64,000 bases of DNA, taken from assembly GCA_006546595.1 (NCBI GenBank), contig VIAD01000011.1:41055-105054 (forward strand). The letters are read 5' to 3'. This document shows, in pieces, positions 45,901-54,761 of the stretch. The position numbers and the translations under genes were made by a program. The DNA is from Moraxellaceae bacterium AER2_44_116. Its GTDB lineage: Bacteria; Pseudomonadota; Gammaproteobacteria; Pseudomonadales; Moraxellaceae. Positions within the stretch are counted from its first letter, which is position 1. The number at the start of each line of letters is the position of its first letter. The notes under the pieces were generated by a model. The model ran no database searches and was not told the origin of the DNA. It saw only the letters and a list, made by a program, of their open reading frames with translations.

Positions 45901-46910
45901 TGTCAACACATCTTATTAGTGGTTTTTTACCGTGGGATGAGTTACCAGAAAATGCTACTCGTGCAAAACGAATTAACGTCGTTGCACTAGGGTTGGCTAT
46001 TTTATGTTTTGTCATCATTCCATTCATTAAAGTTCCACCTATTTCACGCACAGATACAAAAGTTCCTGAACGTATTGCGCGCATGGTTGAGCGTAAAGTT
46101 GTGCTTCCTCCCCCTCCCCCCAAGCCTCCAGAAATTAAAAAAGAAGAGAAGAAAGAGGAGAAAATAGAGGATAAGCCCAAAATTGAAAAGCCTAAGCCAA
46201 TTGAGAAAGAGCCCGTTGCTAAACCAAAGCCTACTGACAACCAAGTAAAAGCGGCCAAAGAAAAAGCGCAACAACAGATTGCGTCCATAGCTGATGACTT
46301 GGCAGCTTTACGTGATATGGACGTTGTTGCTACTTCCAAACCATCCACAGGTGGTTTGCAGAAAGATAATGGAGGCCCTGCGGGAACGAGCCGAAACATG
46401 CTCACCAGCAAAGCGGGTGCAGGCTCAGGTGGCGTAGCCGCTTACAGTGGCGGTGCTAGCTCTGGCTTCGGCGGTGGTGTTGCGGGCGGTTCTGGCAGCA
46501 AAGGTAATCATAACCTTGGTGTTAAAGGCACTCAAAACGTAAAAGGTGGTCTCATTGCGGCATCTGGTAATGGTGCAAGCCGAGGCGATGGCGAAGGTAC
46601 GCGTGGTGAAGGTGGTATTGGCAAACGGACGACTGAGGATATTCGTCGTATATTTGACCAAAATGGTGGCCGTCTCAACAATGCTTACCAACGTGCATTA
46701 AAAGATGACCCAAGCATGGAAGGGACAATTAGACTTAAACTCACCGTTGACCCTAGTGGTAAAGTCTTAAGTTGTGAAGTTTCCTCCAGCGAGTTAAATA
46801 ATCCTGAACTAGAGGCCAAGATTGTCTCTCTCGTGAAGGGCTTTAACTTTGGTGATGACAACGTTGATGTGTGGAAAGGGACATATCCTGTCAACTTCTA
46901 CCCTAACTAA
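45900..46910 (+). CDS. TonB-like transducer with AgmX/PglI-type C-terminus
   Basis: 336 residues. There is one membrane segment at about 22-42 (INVVALGLAILCFVIIPFIK). Then comes a proline- and lysine/glutamate-rich periplasm-spanning part (LPPPPPKPPEIKKEEKKEEK), a glycine/serine-rich linker of about 80 residues (GGVAAYSGGASSGFGGGVAG), and a C-terminal domain (about 245-336) with IRRIFDQNGGRLNNAYQRAL and GTIRLKLTVDPSGKVLSCEV, the pattern named AgmX/PglI in gliding proteins. It should pass the motion of the ExbB/ExbD stators to envelope partners. It is the last gene of the cluster, before a strong terminator. Confidence 0.88.
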   Translation: MSTHLISGFLPWDELPENATRAKRINVVALGLAILCFVIIPFIKVPPISRTDTKVPERIARMVERKVVLPPPPPKPPEIKKEEKKEEKIEDKPKIEKPKPIEKEPVAKPKPTDNQVKAAKEKAQQQIASIADDLAALRDMDVVATSKPSTGGLQKDNGGPAGTSRNMLTSKAGAGSGGVAAYSGGASSGFGGGVAGGSGSKGNHNLGVKGTQNVKGGLIAASGNGASRGDGEGTRGEGGIGKRTTEDIRRIFDQNGGRLNNAYQRALKDDPSMEGTIRLKLTVDPSGKVLSCEVSSSELNNPELEAKIVSLVKGFNFGDDNVDVWKGTYPVNFYPN

Positions 46911-46923
46911 TCAGCAAGCAATT

Positions 46924-46952
46924 AAAAAGGCGCGAATTTCGCGCCTTTTTTT
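46924..46952 (+). terminator. Terminator of the Agl-Glt-like cluster
   Basis: AAGGCGCGAA and TTCGCGCCTT pair fully with almost no loop and a T run. It marks the end of the nine-gene run. Confidence 0.9.
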
Positions 46953-46972
46953 ATTTAAAGTCTTGTTGTTTA

Positions 46973-47001
46973 GTGACAATTTATTATTTTTAGAGTATCA
47001 T
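46973..47001 (+). promoter_or_regulatory. Promoter of tRNA-Ser
   Basis: GTGACA (46973-46978) and TATCAT (46996-47001) are 17 bases apart, 12 bases before tRNA-Ser. Confidence 0.55.
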
Positions 47002-47013
47002 TGTCGCCCTATT

Positions 47014-47103
47014 GGAGGTGTGGCCGAGCGGTTTAAGGCACTGGTCTTGAAAACCAGCGAGGGTTTATCCCCTCCGTGAGTTCGAATCTCACCGCCTCCG
47101 CCA
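47014..47103 (+). tRNA. tRNA-Ser (TGA)
   Basis: A 90-base class II tRNA with a long variable arm and encoded CCA. The anticodon loop CTTGAAA between CTGGT and ACCAG gives TGA. The acceptor GGAGGTG pairs with CGCCTCC. Confidence 0.97.
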
Positions 47104-47247
47104 TATTATTTATGTTATTGGTATGAATGCTGATTTCGTTAGACATTCTCATCAAAGTAACTTTGCAATACTCTGCAACCTTCTTTTTTCACTCTCAGGA
47201 CACCCCTGTAGTGTACAAATATTTTCTAGTTGATTGAGCCTCACACC

Positions 47248-49074
47248 ATGAGTCAAACTATTGTCAATGCGCCAGCTTTTGTCAAACACCCAAAACTTAT
47301 TGCTTGGGTCGCAGAAATTGCGGCACTCACACAACCAGACCACATTGAATGGTGTGATGGTAGTGCTGAAGAAAACCAACGCTTATTAGACCTCATGGTC
47401 AGCACAGGGATGATGCGGAAACTCAACGCAGAAAAACGTCCAAATTCCTACTTAGCTTGCTCTAGCCCTTCTGATGTTGCGCGTGTTGAAGAACGCACAT
47501 TCATTTGCTCACAAAACCGTGTTGATGCGGGTCCTACCAATAATTGGGAAGAGCCATCCGTGATGCGTACTAAGCTCAATGGCTTATTCGCTGGCTGTAT
47601 GCGTGGTCGCACCTTATATGTTGTGCCTTTCTCTATGGGGCCATTGGGCAGCCATATTGCACAAATTGGTGTTGAATTATCTGACAGCCCTTACGTTGTC
47701 ACTAATATGCGCATTATGGCGCGTATGGGTAAAGCTGTTTACGATGTTCTCGGCACTGATGGTAGTTTTGTTCCTTGTGTACATAGCGTTGGTCAGCCTA
47801 TTTTAACGGCTGCTGACGATGTAACATGGCCATGTAATGCTGAGAAATACATTGTTCACTACCCAGAAACACGCGAAATTTGGTCGTTTGGTTCTGGCTA
47901 TGGTGGTAATGCACTGTTAGGTAAAAAATGTTTGGCGTTACGTATTGCTTCCGTGATGGGTCGTGATGAAGGTTGGTTGGCTGAACACATGTTGATTTTA
48001 GGTGTGACTAACCCGAAAGGCGAAAAACACTATGTCGCTGCTGCCTTTCCATCCGCTTGTGGCAAAACCAACTTCGCAATGTTAGTCCCTCCCGCAGGTT
48101 TTGAAGGCTGGAAAATTGAAACCGTTGGTGATGATATTGCATGGATTAAACCTCATGCTGATGGCCGTTTATATGCGATCAATCCAGAAGCAGGTTTCTT
48201 TGGTGTTGCACCGGGAACAAATACAACGACCAACCCCAACTGTATGGCAACTTTAGATGAAAACGTGATTTTCACCAACGTTGCACTCACAGATGATGGT
48301 GATGTTTGGTGGGAAGGTTTAACTAAAACTGCACCCGCTCATTTGATTGATTGGACAGGCCAAGACTGGACTCCTGATTGTGGCCGTAAAGCTGCACATC
48401 CGAACTCTCGTTTTACTGTTTCAGCAGGTCAATGCCCTTCTATTGACGCTGAATGGGAAAACCCAAGCGGCGTGCCGATTTCCGCATTCATTTTTGGTGG
48501 TCGTCGTGGCGACACGATGCCTTTAGTCGTTGAAGCGGTTGATTGGCAAGATGGCGTTTATAAAGCAGCAACCATGGGTTCTGAAACAACAGCCGCAGCC
48601 GTAGGTCAACAAGGTGTTGTTCGCCGTGACCCATTTGCGATGTTACCGTTCTGTGGCTATCACGTTGGCGACTACTTCGCTCACTGGTTAGCTTTGGGCG
48701 AAAAACTGCAAGCTTCTGGCGCAAAATTACCGCAAATTTTCAACGTCAACTGGTTCCGCACAGACGCTAATGGCAAGTTTATTTGGCCGGGTTTTGGTCA
48801 AAATATGCGTGTTCTTCAGTGGATTGTTGAACGTTGTGAGGGTCGTGGCCAAGGTGAAGATACGCCGATTGGTATCGTACCTCGTTATGAAGACTTGTCG
48901 TGGGATGGTTCAGAATTTAGTGCTGAGCAATATGCACAAGTCACTAGCCAAGACAAAGCGGCTTGGCAACGTGAACTCGCCAGCCATGACGAATTGTTTG
49001 CTAAAATTGCTGACAAATTGCCTGCGAGCTTAAAAGCACGCCGCCAAGAACTCGGTGATAAAATTGGTGCTTAA
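47248..49074 (+). CDS. pckG: Phosphoenolpyruvate carboxykinase (GTP)
   Basis: A 608-residue GTP-dependent PEPCK that converts oxaloacetate to phosphoenolpyruvate for gluconeogenesis. The P-loop FPSACGKTN is at 267-275 with the reactive C271. The nucleotide- and metal-binding blocks [12 protein letters not shown] and [12 protein letters not shown] are present. This is the GTP form, not the ATP form (pckA) of E. coli, and fits growth on fatty acids or acetate together with the beta-oxidation genes. The ATG at 47248 is preferred to a TTG 18 bases upstream. It ends in its own terminator. Confidence 0.97.
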   Translation: MSQTIVNAPAFVKHPKLIAWVAEIAALTQPDHIEWCDGSAEENQRLLDLMVSTGMMRKLNAEKRPNSYLACSSPSDVARVEERTFICSQNRVDAGPTNNWEEPSVMRTKLNGLFAGCMRGRTLYVVPFSMGPLGSHIAQIGVELSDSPYVVTNMRIMARMGKAVYDVLGTDGSFVPCVHSVGQPILTAADDVTWPCNAEKYIVHYPETREIWSFGSGYGGNALLGKKCLALRIASVMGRDEGWLAEHMLILGVTNPKGEKHYVAAAFPSACGKTNFAMLVPPAGFEGWKIETVGDDIAWIKPHADGRLYAINPEAGFFGVAPGTNTTTNPNCMATLDENVIFTNVALTDDGDVWWEGLTKTAPAHLIDWTGQDWTPDCGRKAAHPNSRFTVSAGQCPSIDAEWENPSGVPISAFIFGGRRGDTMPLVVEAVDWQDGVYKAATMGSETTAAAVGQQGVVRRDPFAMLPFCGYHVGDYFAHWLALGEKLQASGAKLPQIFNVNWFRTDANGKFIWPGFGQNMRVLQWIVERCEGRGQGEDTPIGIVPRYEDLSWDGSEFSAEQYAQVTSQDKAAWQRELASHDELFAKIADKLPASLKARRQELGDKIGA

Positions 49075-49093
49075 TATTTAATTAAAGCCCAGT

Positions 49094-49122
49094 AAAAAAG
49101 GACGCTTGATGCGTCCTTTTTT
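49094..49122. terminator. Shared terminator between pckG and the HD-GYP gene
   Basis: AAAGGACGC and GCGTCCTTT form a stem with a 5-base loop and A/T runs on both sides. It lies between the convergent stops. Confidence 0.88.
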
Positions 49123-49124
49123 AT

Positions 49125-50738
49125 TTAGACATAAGCCGCGTAATCTTCAACATCTAACTGCTCTGCACGTAAAAAACGACTGGCATATTTTTGCCAGACC
49201 CGTCCACGTAAAAACAACTGATATAAATCACCGTCAATATGATTTTGGTCACGCATACGCTGCAAAATACTTAATGCCTGAGAAATTTTCATCGCTGGCT
49301 TATACGGTCTTTCGCTGGCAGTGAGTGCTTCAAAAATATCAGCAATTGCCATCATACGCGCAGGCCAAGACATTTCTTCACGCTTTAAGCCTTTAGGGAA
49401 GCCCGTACCATCCATTTTTTCATGATGGCCACCGGCATATTCAGGCACACGCTGTAGATTTTTTGGGAAAGGCAACGACTCTAACATCTGTATTGTCACT
49501 TTCATGTGGTCATTAATTTTCTGACGCTCATCAAAGCTAATCGTGCCGCGCTCTATACATAAAAAAGCAACTTCCTGTTCTGTTAACATCGGTTGCTCAA
49601 CACCTAAATGATCTTGCCAACGACATGCCGCAATGGTTCTGACGGTTTGCTTGGCCTCTTCACTCATAAACTCGCCGCCTTTATTGGCTTTTTCAATAAA
49701 GACACACTGCTCTTTTAACACATTGAGTTGACTGTGCATTTCTTCGGTTAATCGTTGCTCTTGTGTCGGCTCAGCGATTATTTTTTTGTAATAGTTCAAC
49801 TCCGTGTGTGCAATTAACGCCGCAAACCGCGCTTTCACTGTTTCGATACCATCATTTAATAAATGCAACTTAGTCGCTTTATCTAACAAATAGTCGGGCG
49901 TAGCCAACTTACCACAATCATGCAGCCATGAAGCAACACGCAGTTCGTACCAATCACCTTCATCTAAGTCAAAATCTTTTAATGCGCCTTCTTGCGCCTC
50001 ACATGCGGCTTGAGCAATCAATTCCGTTAACACAGGTACACGTTGACAGTGGGCTGAGGTATGTGACGATTTCGCATCAATCGCTTGAGCAATCACTTGC
50101 ACAAAGGCATCTAAAAGGTTTTTATGATCTTGCAGTAATATTTGATTTTCTAAGGCAATCGCGACACTAGACGACAATGCCGCCACAATCGGCTCTAACT
50201 CTTCGGAGAAGGTAATCGTTTCGCCCGTCAGAGGGTCTTTGGCGTTAACCAATTGCAACACACCAATTACTTCATCGGCATGATTACATAATGGTGTCGT
50301 TAGAAATGATTTAGAGCGGTAATCTGCCCGTGCATCAAACGCTTTGGTGCCTGAAAAGTCCAAATGCTCAGCAAAGTACGCATCTTCAATATTTTCGACT
50401 TTTTTGGTCAATGCAGTATATGTAGCAATGTTATTATGATTTGGTGTGCCGTCATCACGGTATAACGATAAAGGTGCAAACGGAATGGGGCGACCCGATG
50501 TTCCCCCCAAGGTCAGCTTTAATGAGTTATTCCGCATAATCTCAAATTCAAGCACCTGTTTGCCATCTTTCTCTTGCAGCAAATACAATGTACCGCCATC
50601 GGCATGGGTAATATCTTGTGCTGCGTCTAATATTTTTTCAAATAAACGCGCTTTATTACGCTCACTCGATAACGCGGTACTAATTTCTATCAGCCGCCAA
50701 AAAATGTCCTTATCTAAGGCTGGGTATTTTTTTGACAT
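49125..50738 (-). CDS. GAF and HD-GYP domain phosphodiesterase
   Basis: 537 residues. A GAF-like sensor domain spans about 20-200. An HD-GYP-type domain follows with catalytic H273-D274 in WLHDCGKLATP and HHEKMDGTGFP at 438-448. The GYP tripeptide reads GFP, and about 90 extra residues, partly helical, lie between the HD and HHE parts. It is predicted to cleave cyclic di-GMP, opposing the GGDEF protein at 4953, but the variant motif makes activity less certain. The ATG at 50738 was chosen over a GTG at 50747 because TAGGTG lies at Shine-Dalgarno distance. Confidence 0.87.
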   Translation of the reverse strand: MSKKYPALDKDIFWRLIEISTALSSERNKARLFEKILDAAQDITHADGGTLYLLQEKDGKQVLEFEIMRNNSLKLTLGGTSGRPIPFAPLSLYRDDGTPNHNNIATYTALTKKVENIEDAYFAEHLDFSGTKAFDARADYRSKSFLTTPLCNHADEVIGVLQLVNAKDPLTGETITFSEELEPIVAALSSSVAIALENQILLQDHKNLLDAFVQVIAQAIDAKSSHTSAHCQRVPVLTELIAQAACEAQEGALKDFDLDEGDWYELRVASWLHDCGKLATPDYLLDKATKLHLLNDGIETVKARFAALIAHTELNYYKKIIAEPTQEQRLTEEMHSQLNVLKEQCVFIEKANKGGEFMSEEAKQTVRTIAACRWQDHLGVEQPMLTEQEVAFLCIERGTISFDERQKINDHMKVTIQMLESLPFPKNLQRVPEYAGGHHEKMDGTGFPKGLKREEMSWPARMMAIADIFEALTASERPYKPAMKISQALSILQRMRDQNHIDGDLYQLFLRGRVWQKYASRFLRAEQLDVEDYAAYV

Positions 50739-50943
50739 GAGATGCACCTACTTAGCCTGAAATCTTCAATAAAACCGATGTAACAGAAATAAATCTTGCT
50801 TTTAGAGCGTTTAAGCACCTAAAAACAGCGTAAACCTTTACAAAGCTCGCCAACACAGCAAGCGGTAAAAATTCTTAATATAAACACTGTAGCACAACTC
50901 CATTGTATAATCGCCCATCACTTCTTAGGGATTGTCACCGAAA

Positions 50944-52446
50944 ATGACTATCGTTCGTACTCGTATTGCCCCCTCGCCTACTGGCTTTCCCCATGTTGGC
51001 ACCGCGTATATTGCCTTATTTAATTTATGTTTTGCCCGTCAACATGGCGGCCAATTTATTTTACGCATTGAAGATACTGACCAAGTACGTTCAACGCCTG
51101 AGTCAGAAGCTCAAATTTTAGCTTCATTAAAATGGTTAGGTTTAACGTGGGATGAAGGTCCTGATGTTGGCGGTCAATATGCCCCCTATCGTCAAAGTGA
51201 ACGCAGTGCTATTTATAAGCAACATGCGGATGAACTCGTCGCTAAAGGCCATGCCTTTCATTGTTTTTGCGATAACCACCGTTTAGAAGCCTTACGCCAA
51301 GAGCAACAAGCCCGTAAAGAAGCCATTATTGGTTACGATGGTTTTTGCTTGCAACTATCTAGCGATGATGTGGCACGTAAACTTGCTGCTGGTGAAAGCT
51401 CCGTGATTCGGATGACGGTGCCGCGTGAAGGCATTTGTGAAATTGACGACATGCTTCGAGGCAAAATAGAAATTGAATGGGCTAACGTCGATATGCAGGT
51501 ATTGATGAAAGCGGATGGTTTACCGACCTATCATTTAGCGAATGTTGTTGATGACCATTTAATGGCCATTACCCACGTGATTCGTGGTGAAGAGTGGATT
51601 AACTCCGCGCCAAAACATTTATTGCTATACAAGTATTTTGACTGGCAAGCACCTACGTTCTGCCATATGCCATTATTGCGAAACCCTGATAAAAGCAAAC
51701 TCAGTAAACGCAAAAACCCAACTAGTATCACTTATTACCAACGGATGGGATTTTTACCCCAAGCGTTATTAAATTATTTAGGCCGCATGGGTTGGTCGAT
51801 GCCCGATGACCGTGAAAAATTTAGCCTCGACGAAATGATTGCGCATTTTGATTTAAGCCGTGTATCCCTCGGTGGCCCGACCTTTGATACGACAAAACTC
51901 AGTTGGCTGAACGGTGAATGGCTGAAAGCAATGGCATTACCTGACTTTATGCAGGCATTTCAACAATGGGCAATTAATCCTGAGTATTTAAGCCACGTTG
52001 CCAAACAAATTCAACCGCGTATTCAGACCTTATCGGAAGCCGTCAATTGGGCAGCTTTCTTTTTCGCAGGCACAGTCAATGTGACGGCGGAAAAATTCAG
52101 CCATAAAAAACTGACACCTGATGAAGTGCGTCGTATTTTACAATACGCGCTGTGGGATTTTGAGCAGCTACAAGTTTGGGATCACAATCAAATCAGTTTA
52201 TTACTGAGCCAACTCAGTGCCGCGATGGGTTATAAGCTACGTGACTTTATGTTTCCGTTCTTTGTCGCGATTGCGGGTAGCCCTTCCAGTACGCCTGTGA
52301 TGGAGTCAATGGGCATTCTTGGCGCGGACTTAACCTTTGCACGTTTGCGTCAATCGATTGAAGTTTTAGGTGGTTTATCAAAAAATGAGCAATCAGAATG
52401 GAAATTGCAGTGGCAAGCATTAAAAGTGTTGACAGCCCCTCTCTAA
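50944..52446 (+). CDS. gltX: Glutamyl-tRNA synthetase
   Basis: A 500-residue class I synthetase that charges tRNA-Glu. The HIGH-like motif is in [18 protein letters not shown] and the KMSKS-like motif is KLSKRKNP. The insertion after residue 95 follows the GltX pattern ([13 protein letters not shown]). The ATG at 50944 is the family start ([14 protein letters not shown]). It is followed 27 bases later by a tRNA-Glu gene, its own substrate, probably on the same transcript, before the island begins. Confidence 0.96.
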   Translation: MTIVRTRIAPSPTGFPHVGTAYIALFNLCFARQHGGQFILRIEDTDQVRSTPESEAQILASLKWLGLTWDEGPDVGGQYAPYRQSERSAIYKQHADELVAKGHAFHCFCDNHRLEALRQEQQARKEAIIGYDGFCLQLSSDDVARKLAAGESSVIRMTVPREGICEIDDMLRGKIEIEWANVDMQVLMKADGLPTYHLANVVDDHLMAITHVIRGEEWINSAPKHLLLYKYFDWQAPTFCHMPLLRNPDKSKLSKRKNPTSITYYQRMGFLPQALLNYLGRMGWSMPDDREKFSLDEMIAHFDLSRVSLGGPTFDTTKLSWLNGEWLKAMALPDFMQAFQQWAINPEYLSHVAKQIQPRIQTLSEAVNWAAFFFAGTVNVTAEKFSHKKLTPDEVRRILQYALWDFEQLQVWDHNQISLLLSQLSAAMGYKLRDFMFPFFVAIAGSPSSTPVMESMGILGADLTFARLRQSIEVLGGLSKNEQSEWKLQWQALKVLTAPL

Positions 52447-52473
52447 GTCATTAGAATTTGCGTCCTCAGATGC

Positions 52474-52548
52474 GGTCCCATCGTCTAGCGGTTAGGACAT
52501 CGCCCTTTCACGGCGGTAGCCCGGGTTCGATTCCCGGTGGGATCACCA
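52474..52548 (+). tRNA. tRNA-Glu (TTC), island attachment gene
   Basis: A 75-base cloverleaf with encoded CCA. The anticodon loop CTTTCAC gives TTC, with clean stems. Its 3' end from 52535 is part of the 34-bp direct repeat found again at 63914, so it is the integration site of the island and remains intact. Confidence 0.97.
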
Positions 52549-52568
52549 CATTCTGTTCTAGTATACGC
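52535..52568 (+). other. Left attachment site (attL) of the island
   Basis: A 34-bp direct repeat with 63914-63947, 33 of 34 identical. It begins in the tRNA-Glu T stem and runs past CCA. Its right end falls inside an inverted repeat, GTTCTAG-TATACG-CTAGAAC (52555-52574), a likely integrase core site with both arms at this end. Confidence 0.88.
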
Positions 52569-52580
52569 TAGAACAATCAG

Positions 52581-52615
52581 AAAAGCCTTGAATCTTAACG
52601 GTTCAGGGCTTTTTT
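52581..52615 (+). terminator. Terminator after tRNA-Glu, inside the island edge
   Basis: AAAGCCTTGAA and TTCAGGGCTTT form an 11-bp stem with one G-U pair and a T run. It lies just inside the element, which brings its own stop for the gltX/tRNA-Glu transcript. Confidence 0.85.
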
Positions 52616-52660
52616 GTTGTCTAAAGGAATCTAGGGTGGTTATTGTAAGCTAAGAAAAAA

Positions 52661-52683
52661 GGGGATACTTTAGGGGACACTTT
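52661..52683 (+). repeat. Short tandem repeats, possible integrase arm sites (left)
   Basis: GGGGATACTTT and GGGGACACTTT lie 12 bases apart between attL and int. A similar pair, GGGGGTATTT twice, lies at 63831-63853 near the right end. The paired layout at both ends suggests arm-type integrase sites. Confidence 0.45.
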
Positions 52684-52712
52684 GCTAAAGCAGTAAAACG
52701 AGATACCCCCTC

Positions 52713-53708
52713 ATGGAAAACACCTCTGCTACTCCTAAAAATCGTAAAGCATCAACCAATGCCGAAGCACAAACAGCCAAGCCCGAAGCAAAACAGTACA
52801 AATTATCCTTTGGTGGCGGCTTATACTTGTTAGTCAAACCCAATGGTCTTAAATACTGGCGCATGAAGTACCGCTTTAATGGCGTAGAGAAGCCGCCACT
52901 TGCATTGGGGGTATTTCCTCTAGTCAGCCTCAAAGATGCCCGTAAACAACAAACCAGTGCCAAAGAGTTACTAGCACAAGGCATAGACCCTAAAGAACAT
53001 AAAAAAGCGGCCAAAAAATTAGAAGTTGCCCAAACTGAAAATACATTCGAGGCAATCGCCCTTGAATGGATGGAAAAACATCCTCCTCATGCAGACGTGA
53101 CCGCCAATAAAAATAGATGGTTATTAAACTTTGCCTTTGCAATCTTTGGTAAAAAAGCCATTACCGATATTACCGCCCCCGATGTTTTAACAGTCTGCCG
53201 AAAAATAGAAGAATCAGGACGAATAAGTACTGCCCACAGCGTCAAAAGCAAGTGTAGTCAGGTTTTCCGTTACGCCATTGCCATCGGTAAAGCTACTGTA
53301 GACCCTACGCTTTTTTTACGTGGCGCATTAACACCTAAAGTAATTCAACACAGGCCGTCTATCACCGACCCTAAAGAGGTCGCCCAACTCATACGAGCAA
53401 TCAATGGCTATCAAGGCCAATTCGTGACGATATGTGCGTTAAAACTTGCACCATTAGTATTTATTAGGTCTGGCGAATTACGCCAAGCACTTTGGGAAGA
53501 AATAAACTTTGAGACCGCCGAATGGCGTTACCGAGTCAGCAAAACAAACTCTGACCATATTGTCCCGTTATCAACTCAAGCCCTTACTATTTTAAAAGAG
53601 CTACATGCACTCACGGGGCGCGGTAAGTATGTGTTCCCGAGCGTTCGCACTAATATCCGCCCTATGTCAGAAAATACGATTAACAGCGCGTTACGGGCTT
53701 TAGGGTAA
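52713..53708 (+). pseudogene. P4-type tyrosine integrase, truncated
   Basis: 331 residues where about 400-420 are usual. The N-terminal arm-binding domain (DUF4102-like, LSFGGGLYLLVKPNGLKYWR) and core-binding domain are complete. The catalytic domain has the first Arg at R252 (FIRSGELRQALWEE) and the Lys strand (YRVSKTNSDHIVPLS). The frame then stops after MSENTINSALRALG. The HxxR box and the nucleophilic Tyr, which should lie in the next 80-90 residues, are absent in every frame that follows. The downstream DNA encodes unrelated sequence, so a deletion is likely. The element should be unable to excise by itself. Confidence 0.88.
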
Positions 53709-53904
53709 CCACCTGCTAGAGTGCAAGCAGTGTCATTTTGAGGCCGCTCGATATTGCCCTGATGCTTTCATGACGGTCAGTAGTTACGATGCCCTGCTAT
53801 TGGTATTTGATGATGCTGTCAGTAAAAAAGAAGCATTATTAAATGCAGTCATTAAAGCGCGATTAACTAGCCGTCGCGTGTTTGAGTCGTTTTATAAAGT
53901 GTAA
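53704..53904 (+). pseudogene. C-terminal gene remnant fused after the integrase
   Basis: An open stretch of 66 codons with no start at its 5' end (first ATG at 53770, giving 44 residues). It reads HLLECKQCHFEAARYCPDAF then SYDALLLVFDDAVSKKEALL and ends FESFYKV. Three cysteines near the front hint at a small zinc site. It looks like the tail of another gene joined to the broken integrase by deletion. The family is not recognised. Confidence 0.5.
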
Positions 53905-54022
53905 ATCCCTCGCGCGCGCGTTTTTTGTGTTTTCAGAAGTCGAAGCGTCCAACGTTAGCCTCATTTTACCGACGCTAGATATAAATGCTCACGGTGTTGT
54001 GGGTGTATTTGATATGGTGTGA
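53867..54022 (+). other. Possible Ash-like short frame
   Basis: An overlapping open stretch encodes SLARAFFVFSEVEASNVSL and ends in FDMV. It is reminiscent of short Ash-like frames found near the start of P4-type satellites, where a CGCGCGCG stretch precedes TTTTTTGTGTTTTCAG. There is no good start codon. It is a remnant at best. Confidence 0.3.
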
Positions 54023-54068
54023 GGTAGACGGATATTCAGCAAAGTGATGCGGAATAAATATTAACAAG
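54023..54068. other. Short leader before the NTase-like gene
   Basis: Nothing beyond a weak purine stretch before the next start. Confidence 0.3.
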
Positions 54069-54590
54069 ATGATGGAGTATTACTCGATGACTCAACTCGA
54101 CAATCAAGATAGCAAAAAGAAAATTCCGAAAATACAAGTATGGCAATACATTAAGCCTTCACCTGTTAGCAAAAAATCGGCAGTCAGTGCCGCACAGGTA
54201 GATTTTTTTGTGATGCTTGTAGAGCGTCTAGAACGTGCATTAATGCGATATTTTCAAGTCAGGAAATGTGGTCAAATATCAGCAGATGCTTTTGAGCGAA
54301 TATATGGACTCGATGAGTACATCCTTTTTGTCGAAGGCTCCCATGCTTGTGGCTTTGTCTGTACTGATATGGCATCTGATTTTGATTTTGCGTTTAGAAA
54401 CGCAAAGCATGAAGTCGTAATACCCACGTTGAATTTCCCGCAAATTAGACAATATATACATACATTGCTAAGGGCGGAGAAGTGGGCCGATGGATGTGAA
54501 AGCCCTATACTAGATGCATTGAGAAGTGGTGCATTACAAGCCGTATCATCACGGCTTAAATCAGATAGAACGTTGTATGCCACATCTTAG
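54069..54590 (+). CDS. Orphan protein with a nucleotidyltransferase-like motif
   Basis: 173 residues of no known family to me. Residues about 88-110 read FVEGSHACGFVCTDMASDFD, which fits the GS-x-A-x-G...SD-x-D signature of nucleotidyltransferase-fold proteins such as MNT-type enzymes. The third catalytic Asp, usually on a later strand, is not obvious (VVIPTLNFPQ follows). The N-terminal 55 residues are charged and precede a helical AAQVDFFVMLVERLERALMRYF. It lies alone between the integrase remnants and hsdM. Start choice is open between 54069, 54072 and 54087. A defence or toxin-antitoxin role is a guess from context. Confidence 0.6.
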   Translation: MMEYYSMTQLDNQDSKKKIPKIQVWQYIKPSPVSKKSAVSAAQVDFFVMLVERLERALMRYFQVRKCGQISADAFERIYGLDEYILFVEGSHACGFVCTDMASDFDFAFRNAKHEVVIPTLNFPQIRQYIHTLLRAEKWADGCESPILDALRSGALQAVSSRLKSDRTLYATS

Positions 54591-54629
54591 TATTTGCTGA
54601 ACCGCTTAGAAGATTGATTGATCAGTATT

Positions 54630-54649
54630 GAGTGCATACAGATGCACTC
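54630..54649. repeat. Perfect 8-bp hairpin
   Basis: GAGTGCAT and ATGCACTC flank ACAG, 40 bases after the NTase-like gene. There is no T run. It may end that transcript or be a regulator site upstream of the hsd promoter. Confidence 0.5.
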
Positions 54650-54688
54650 CCTAAGCCCATTTTACTAACCAATCACTTATTTTACCGT

Positions 54689-54716
54689 TTGTCTTTATCC
54701 GCCAAAGCCCTATAGA
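54689..54716 (+). promoter_or_regulatory. Candidate promoter of hsdM
   Basis: TTGTCT (54689-54694) and TATAGA (54711-54716) are 16 bases apart, 46 bases before hsdM. Confidence 0.4.
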
Positions 54717-54761
54717 ATCCCTGCCACTTTACAGCAACACCCGCCCCATTAAGGACTTACC

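Noticed and set aside
45860..46411. 183-codon minus-strand frame opposite the TonB-like gene
   Set aside because: Its repetitive Ser/Gly/Phe runs mirror the Pro/Lys-rich region of the real gene; the plus-strand frame overlaps its neighbours and fits the operon.
44220..46910. Ordinary Tol-Pal or TonB-ExbBD operon
   Set aside because: No TolA, TolB, Pal or CpoB/YbgF order, and two ExbD genes with large TPR lipoproteins upstream; the transducer has an AgmX/PglI-like end.
46849..47079. Open frame ending in GGVAERFKALVLKTSEGLSPP
   Set aside because: This is the translation of tRNA-Ser(TGA), a common artefact.
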